Shown one piece after another: positions 59,578 through 64,000 of a stretch of 64,000 bases of DNA. The position numbers and the translations under genes were made by a program. Position 1 is the stretch's first letter. Every line of letters begins with the position of its first letter. The DNA comes from Nocardia miyunensis NBRC 108239 (GTDB taxonomy: Bacteria > Actinomycetota > Actinomycetes > Mycobacteriales > Mycobacteriaceae), in NCBI RefSeq assembly GCF_001613065.1, contig NZ_BDBQ01000002.1:1-64000 (forward strand), read 5' to 3'. The notes beneath the pieces are model-generated. The model searched no databases and was not told the DNA's origin. It saw only the letters and a list, made by a program, of their open reading frames with translations.

Positions 59578-60561
59578 ATGGTCGATGCCATCATCGCCGA
59601 GGGCCTGGTCAAGAAGTACGGTCGTCTCGTCGCCCTGGACGGTCTGGATCTGCGTGTGCCCGAAGGCACGGTGACCGCGTTGCTCGGGCCGAACGGCGCG
59701 GGCAAGACCACGGCGGTACGGGTCTTCACCACCCTCCTGACACCCGATTCCGGCCGCGTCACGGTCGCCGGAATCGACGTCCTGCGCGAGCCGCGGCGGC
59801 TGCGGTCCCGCATCGGGGCCTCGGGCCAGTACGCGGCCGTGGACGAATATCTCACCGGTTTCGAGAATCTCGAGATGGTCGGGCGGCTCTACCACCTCGG
59901 GGTGGCCCGCAGTAAGCAGCGGGCGCGCGAGCTGCTCGAACGGTTCGATCTCGCCGATGCGGCGGATCGCCCGGTCAAGGGCTACTCCGGCGGTATGCGG
60001 CGGCGGCTGGACCTGGCCGGGGCGCTGGTCGCCAATCCGCCGGTGCTGTTCCTGGACGAGCCGACCACGGGCCTGGATCCGCGCGCCCGGCTGGATCTGT
60101 GGGACGTCATCGAGGAATTGGTCGCCGCCGGCACCACCCTGCTGCTCACCACGCAGTACATGGAGGAGGCGGATCGGCTGGCCGACGCGATCGCTGTCAT
60201 CGATCACGGCAAGGTGATCGCCCGCGGTACCGCCGACGAGCTCAAGACCATGGTCGGCGGCGATCGCATCGAGTTGACCGTCGACCACATCGACAGCCTG
60301 GAGGTCGCGCGGGAGGCGCTGGCCGAGTTCGCGGTCGGGGAGATCCATCTCGAACCGGGTCTGCGCCGCATCACCGTGCCGGTCAGCGACGGCTCACAGG
60401 CCCTGGTCGACGCGATCGGGCGGCTCGCCGCCCGCGAGGTGAAGATTCACGACGTCGGGCTGCGCCGCCCCTCGCTGGACGACGTCTTCCTCACCCTCAC
60501 CGGGCACGAGGCGCGGGGATCGGGTGCGGAGGATGGGGACACCGGGGAAGGAGTCGCCTGA
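59578..60561 (+). CDS. ABC exporter ATP-binding protein (DrrA-like)
   Basis: 327 residues. Walker A GPNGAGKTT (about 39-47), Q-loop ASGQYAAVDEYLTG, signature YSGGMRRRLDLA, Walker B LFLDEPTTGLD. The C-terminal extension (HDVGLRRPSLDDVFLTLTGH) is that of DrrA-type drug exporters such as the daunorubicin and PDIM systems. ATG at 59578 chosen for the GGAGAGG; it touches the permease gene (TGATG). Confidence 0.92.
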   Translation: MVDAIIAEGLVKKYGRLVALDGLDLRVPEGTVTALLGPNGAGKTTAVRVFTTLLTPDSGRVTVAGIDVLREPRRLRSRIGASGQYAAVDEYLTGFENLEMVGRLYHLGVARSKQRARELLERFDLADAADRPVKGYSGGMRRRLDLAGALVANPPVLFLDEPTTGLDPRARLDLWDVIEELVAAGTTLLLTTQYMEEADRLADAIAVIDHGKVIARGTADELKTMVGGDRIELTVDHIDSLEVAREALAEFAVGEIHLEPGLRRITVPVSDGSQALVDAIGRLAAREVKIHDVGLRRPSLDDVFLTLTGHEARGSGAEDGDTGEGVA

Positions 60562-61403
60562 TGGCTTCCGCGACAAGCGTTTCCGACGAGCCCGCGGTGT
60601 TCCGGCGCGTCGCGATGCTGATCAGCGACAGCGTGACCATCACCAAGCGCAACGTCATCAAGATTCGCCGGGTACCCGACGTGCTGATCTTCTCCACGCT
60701 CTCGCCGATCATGTTCGTACTGCTGTTCGCGTACATCTTCGGCTCGGCGATCAAGGTCACCGGCACGTCCTATCGGGAGTTCCTGATCGCGGGCATCTTC
60801 GCGCAGACCGCGGTGTTCGGCGCGACGTTCACCGGTTCCAGCCTCGCGGAGGATATGCAGAAGGGCATCATCGACCGGTTCCGCTCACTGCCGATGGCCC
60901 CGGCCGCGGTGCTGATCGGGCGCACCGTCGCCGATGTGGTGATCAACGTGGTCAGCCTGGTGGTGATGTCGATCACCGGACTGCTGATCGGCTGGCGGAT
61001 TCGCGGATCGTTCCTGGACGGTGTGCTCGGCTATGTGCTGCTGTTGCTGTTCGCCTACGCGGTTTCGTGGATGATGGCCGTGGTCGGTTTGCTGGTACGT
61101 GCGCCCGAGGTGTTCAACAACGCGAGCTTCATGGTGATCTTCCCGCTGACGTTCATCGCCAACACCTTCGTTCCCAGCGCCCAATTGCCAAGGCCGCTGA
61201 AGGTTTTCGCCGATTGGAATCCGGTGTCCGCGGTGACGCAGGCGACCCGCGATCTGTTCGGCAACACCAGTTCGCTGGCTCCGCCCCCGGAGGTGTGGTC
61301 CATGCGGCATCCGGTGCTCACCACGCTGATCTGGGTGGTCGTGCTGCTGGTGGTCTTCGTGCCGTTGTCGCTGCGTCAGTTCGAGCGCACCGTCAGCCGG
61401 TGA
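60561..61403 (+). CDS. ABC-2 exporter permease (DrrB-like)
   Basis: 280 residues with six membrane spans. The ABC-2 motif EDMQKGIIDRFRSLPMAP precedes the third span, and FIANTFVPSAQLPRPLK follows the fifth, as in DrrB. Works with the upstream ATPase to export a lipid or drug-like compound. The start codon overlaps the upstream stop by one base. Confidence 0.92.
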   Translation: MASATSVSDEPAVFRRVAMLISDSVTITKRNVIKIRRVPDVLIFSTLSPIMFVLLFAYIFGSAIKVTGTSYREFLIAGIFAQTAVFGATFTGSSLAEDMQKGIIDRFRSLPMAPAAVLIGRTVADVVINVVSLVVMSITGLLIGWRIRGSFLDGVLGYVLLLLFAYAVSWMMAVVGLLVRAPEVFNNASFMVIFPLTFIANTFVPSAQLPRPLKVFADWNPVSAVTQATRDLFGNTSSLAPPPEVWSMRHPVLTTLIWVVVLLVVFVPLSLRQFERTVSR

Positions 61404-61465
61404 AGCCGCCGCCACACTGAGCAGTGCCTTCTGCGCGAAGCGCGCTGCTGTGACACAGTGGTCGT

Positions 61466-61657
61466 ATGCAGTTGGGCAGTTCCCGGAAGGGCCGGTTGCG
61501 CAACCGGTTGATCGTCGCAGTTCTGGCCGCCGTAGCAGGCGGTGCGGCATGGCGGGTCGCCACCCGCCGTCCGCAGCTCCCGGCGCCCGCCCCCGAACCG
61601 CCCCGCCTCGGCTACAGCACCAACGGCGCGACTCCCCAACACGCCACGCACCGCTGA
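61466..61657 (+). CDS. Small membrane-anchored hypothetical protein
   Basis: 63 residues: basic start (SSRKGRLRNR), one short span (LIVAVLAAVAGGAAW), then a Pro/Arg-rich tail. Not recognised. Positive residues before the span suggest the tail is outside. Small proteins of this type often lie near ppiA in this group, but I cannot name a family. Confidence 0.5.
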   Translation: MQLGSSRKGRLRNRLIVAVLAAVAGGAAWRVATRRPQLPAPAPEPPRLGYSTNGATPQHATHR

Positions 61658-61794
61658 GCGGGTTTGCCGGCCTTGGCGCAGCAGCTCGATTCACCCTGCG
61701 GGACAATCGAAATATCAGCCACCAGGTGCAGTTTCCCAGCAAATCCGGCGGCTCCGGCCGGTGTACAGTGGAACATAGCCTCGCGTGTGCCAAC

Positions 61795-62331
61795 ATGTTC
61801 GACGTGACTTCACCGAATCAGACCTCCGTGGCAACGCTGCATACGAACCACGGTGATATCAAGATCGCGCTTTTCGGTAACCACGCGCCGAAGACCGTGC
61901 GTAATTTCATCACTCTGGCCGACGGCAGCGCGCCCTACTCGACGCAGAACGCCGGTGGCGGCACCACGGGCCCGTTCTACGACGGCAGCACCTTCCACCG
62001 GGTCATCGAGGGGTTCATGATTCAGGGCGGCGATCCGACCGGAACCGGCCGCGGTGGACCGGGGTACGAGTTCGGTGACGAATTCCACCCGGAGCTGCGT
62101 TTCGACCGCGGCTACCTGCTGGCGATGGCGAATGCCGGGCCGGGCACCAACGGCTCGCAGTTCTTCATCACCGTCGGCCCGCAGCCGCATCTGAACCGCA
62201 AGCACACCATCTTCGGCGAAGTGCTGGAGCCGGATTCGCGCAAGGTCGTGGACGCCATCGCCACCACCGCGGTGGATCGCAACGATCGGCCGAAGGAACC
62301 GGTGACGATCTCCGGCATCACGATCGACTGA
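61795..62331 (+). CDS. ppiA: Peptidyl-prolyl cis-trans isomerase (cyclophilin)
   Basis: 178 residues. Cyclophilin core: FHRVIEGFMIQGGDPTGTGRGGPGY (catalytic Arg in FHR), then LLAMANAGPGTNGSQFFIT and HTIFGEV. Cytosolic, no signal peptide. ATG at 61795 given; the GTG at 61804 would start MTSPNQT and is as likely. Homologue of Rv0009, in its expected place before the rhomboid and crgA genes. Confidence 0.95.
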   Translation: MFDVTSPNQTSVATLHTNHGDIKIALFGNHAPKTVRNFITLADGSAPYSTQNAGGGTTGPFYDGSTFHRVIEGFMIQGGDPTGTGRGGPGYEFGDEFHPELRFDRGYLLAMANAGPGTNGSQFFITVGPQPHLNRKHTIFGEVLEPDSRKVVDAIATTAVDRNDRPKEPVTISGITID

Positions 62332-62422
62332 ATTTCTCCGCCCGGGATGAGCGGTCCGATTTGCGAGGGTAGCGTGCAGTTACCGCCCTCGCGCCGCTCA
62401 CCGTCGATGAACACGGAGTTTC

Positions 62423-63292
62423 GTGAATCCCCAACCGCCCGCACCGACCTGTTTCCGCCATCACGATCGGACCACCGGTCTGGCATGCACTCGGTGCGGG
62501 CGGCCGGCCTGTCCGGAATGCCTGCGCCAGGCCGCGGTCGGACAGCAGTGCGTGGAATGCGTGGCCCAGGGGCAACATGATGTGCGGCAGGCGCGCACGC
62601 CGGTCGGCAGCCCGGCACCCACCCGGCCCACGCCGTACGTGACCTACGCGCTGATCGCGCTGAACGTCGCGGTATTCGCGATCACTGCCGTGCAGGCGCA
62701 CAGCGTGGCCGCCAATAGTTCGTCGGCGCTGTTCCACGACTGGGTGCTCTGGCCGCAGGCGGTGGCCCACGGCCAGTGGATTCGCGTGGTCGGAGGTGCG
62801 TTCCTGCACTACGGTCCGCTGCATCTGGCGGTCAACATGTTCGCGCTGTATCTGCTCGGGCGCGACGCGGAGACGGTGCTGGGCCGCTGGCGCTATCTGG
62901 CGATCTATCTGACCTCGCTGTTCGGCGGTGCGGCCGCGGTGATGTGGCTGGCCCCGAATGCGCTCACCGCGGGGGCCTCGGGGGCCATCTTCGGACTGTT
63001 CGGCGCGTTGACCGTCGTGCTGCTGCGACTGCGGCGCAGTCCCACGCAGATGCTGGTCGTCATCGTGATCAACCTGATCATCAGCGTTTCGGTGCCGGGC
63101 ATCTCGCTCTGGGGGCACCTCGGCGGCCTGGCCGCGGGCACGCTGGCCACGGTCGGGCTGCTGTACGGGCCGCAGTGGTTGCGGGTCCGCACCCAGGAGA
63201 CGGGACTGCGCGTCGGGTGGGGCGCGGTGGCGCTGGTGGCGGTGCTGACGCTCCTGCTGATCGGTGCGGCCGCGGCCTCGCTCGGTTCCTGA
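62423..63292 (+). CDS. Rhomboid-family intramembrane serine protease
   Basis: 289 residues. The N-terminus has a zinc-ribbon/B-box-like Cys/His cluster (CFRHHDRTTGLACTRCGRPACPECL, quoted in part: CTRCGRPACPECL), then six or so membrane spans. The catalytic Ser is in GASGAIFG (about 183) and the His in WGHLGGL. Active-site residues are intact. GTG start with GGAG upstream. Confidence 0.9.
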   Translation: MNPQPPAPTCFRHHDRTTGLACTRCGRPACPECLRQAAVGQQCVECVAQGQHDVRQARTPVGSPAPTRPTPYVTYALIALNVAVFAITAVQAHSVAANSSSALFHDWVLWPQAVAHGQWIRVVGGAFLHYGPLHLAVNMFALYLLGRDAETVLGRWRYLAIYLTSLFGGAAAVMWLAPNALTAGASGAIFGLFGALTVVLLRLRRSPTQMLVVIVINLIISVSVPGISLWGHLGGLAAGTLATVGLLYGPQWLRVRTQETGLRVGWGAVALVAVLTLLLIGAAAASLGS

Positions 63293-63304
63293 CCCGACAG
63301 CCGG

Positions 63305-63760
63305 TCACATGGCCAGGCCGTGTGCCACGAGCGCGTCCATGACGTCCTGGGGATGCGCGCCCAGATCCCAGCGGCCGAAGATGAGCAGCCGGTCCTCACC
63401 GTCGTGCTCGACGTCGATCTCCAGATTGGGCGATTTGCGCCCGAGCCGGCGGAAACTCACCACCCGGGCCCGCAGGATCCGCTCCCGGGGATACTCCACC
63501 GCGCCGAGCAGCCCGCGCACGACCAGCACAGGGCGTTGACCGGGCACGATGGTGATCCGCGGACGCTGCCGCAGCCCGAGTGCGGCCAGCCCGAGCAGCA
63601 GGATCGCCGCCAGTCCGACCAGCAGGCGGCTCGGCGCGTCGCCGGTGAACACGGCGGCCGCGGCCAGCACGATTCCGCCCACGGCGGCCGTCACGAGGGC
63701 CATGGGCGGTGTGGACCATTGCAGGCGGGACACCGGTTCGGATGCGGTCACGATCCCCAC
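63305..63760 (-). CDS. PH-domain membrane protein (Rv0010c-like)
   Basis: 151 residues. Two N-terminal spans (ALVTAAVGGIVLAAAAVF and LLVGLAAILLLGLAAL), then a bacterial PH-like domain (RITIVPGQRPVLVVRG through HPQDVMDALVAHGLAM). Located between ppiA and crgA as in mycobacteria; function unknown. Start is GTG at 63760; a second GTG four codons later is possible. Confidence 0.85.
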   Translation of the reverse strand: MGIVTASEPVSRLQWSTPPMALVTAAVGGIVLAAAAVFTGDAPSRLLVGLAAILLLGLAALGLRQRPRITIVPGQRPVLVVRGLLGAVEYPRERILRARVVSFRRLGRKSPNLEIDVEHDGEDRLLIFGRWDLGAHPQDVMDALVAHGLAM

Positions 63761-63772
63761 TCGCTCCTCAAG

Positions 63773-63794
63773 TTGTCCACAGGCTCATCCACAG
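63773..63794. promoter_or_regulatory. DnaA boxes between crgA and the PH-domain gene
   Basis: TTGTCCACA at 63773-63781, a perfect high-GC-type DnaA box, and TCATCCACA at 63786-63794, one base from TTATCCACA, 13 bp apart in the same orientation. Confidence 0.65.
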
Positions 63795-63836
63795 GTGTGC
63801 ATGAATAACACAGGTGTAAGAACACTCCGCGCCGGG

Positions 63837-64000
63837 TCAGCGCCACCGCATCGTCATGACCAGGCCGACGACCATGAGTCCGAACCCGATCAGGAAGTTC
63901 CAGGCGTTGAGGTTCGCCATCCAGGTCAGCTTGTCGCTGGCCAGGTAGTACACGATCAGCCAGGCCAGCCCGGCCAGCATGAAGCCGAGCATGATGCTGA
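63837..64000 (-). CDS. crgA: Cell division protein CrgA (N-terminus outside the window)
   Basis: The last 53 codons of a leftward gene: two membrane spans joined by a short loop (LAGLAWLIVYYLASDKLTWM, then WNFLIGFGLMVVGLVMTMRWR). The ending MTMRW and the WM...WN loop match mycobacterial CrgA, which brings FtsZ, FtsQ and PBPs together at the septum. The gene runs past the right edge. Confidence 0.9.
   Translation of the reverse strand, partial: SIMLGFMLAGLAWLIVYYLASDKLTWMANLNAWNFLIGFGLMVVGLVMTMRWR

Overview
The window is the replication-origin region of a high-GC mycolic-acid actinobacterium. Gene order (murJ, sigM, trxB, trxA, cwlM, parB, parA, rsmG, jag, yidC, yidD, rnpA, rpmH, dnaA, oriC, dnaN, recF, dciA, gyrB, gyrA, DUF3566 gene, tRNA-Ile, then ppiA, rhomboid, PH-domain gene, crgA) matches the Mycobacteriales pattern. 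The parS sites and protein sequences fit Nocardia or a close relative best; the genus is inferred.

Bases 1-9050 run rightward: a lipid II flippase fused to a pseudokinase, an ECF sigma factor with its probable anti-sigma partner, the thioredoxin pair behind an oxidative-stress-type promoter, and the CwlM regulator. From 9049 to 20669 genes read leftward toward the terminus side of oriC: a GNAT protein, ParB, ParA, RsmG and the rpmH-rnpA-yidD-yidC-jag cluster. Between parA and rsmG, where related genomes are compact, lies about 4.8 kb with no recognisable gene. It is filled with tandem repeats of 16, 17 and 6 bp and holds five parS-like sites; three more parS-like sites lie in parA, at the rsmG start and after dciA.

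Bases 20670-33000 hold dnaA, oriC (with DnaA-box-like sites and an unusual cluster of CTCGAG palindromes), dnaN, recF, dciA, gyrB, gyrA and the DUF3566 membrane protein, followed by tRNA-Ile(GAT). Bases 33200-42400 are accessory: a fructosamine-kinase-like protein, a decayed enoyl-CoA hydratase, a hemophore-like protein, an ABC exporter pair, a secreted S1 protease, a methyltransferase, and a P450 lacking the ExxR motif (CYP157-like).

Bases 42492-55414 are an integrative element of the pSAM2 type (integrase, excisionase, HUH replication initiator, FtsK-like TraB), bounded by a 36-bp direct repeat of the 3' half of tRNA-Ala(TGC). Just outside its left end lies a frameshifted tail of a second, related integrase, so elements have accumulated at this site. 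The cargo is a five-gene leftward operon ending in a divergent class II ribonucleotide-reductase-like enzyme (catalytic NPCGE changed to APCAE, no C-terminal Cys pair) and a Nudix hydrolase, divergent from an XRE-type regulator with phased CCGGACA repeats between them. This is the best candidate for an undescribed system.

Bases 55500-64000 return to chromosomal genes: an NAD(P)H quinone oxidoreductase with a divergent XRE regulator, a DLW-39 small protein, a class III adenylate cyclase, a DrrAB-like ABC exporter, ppiA, rhomboid, PH-domain protein and the start-truncated crgA.
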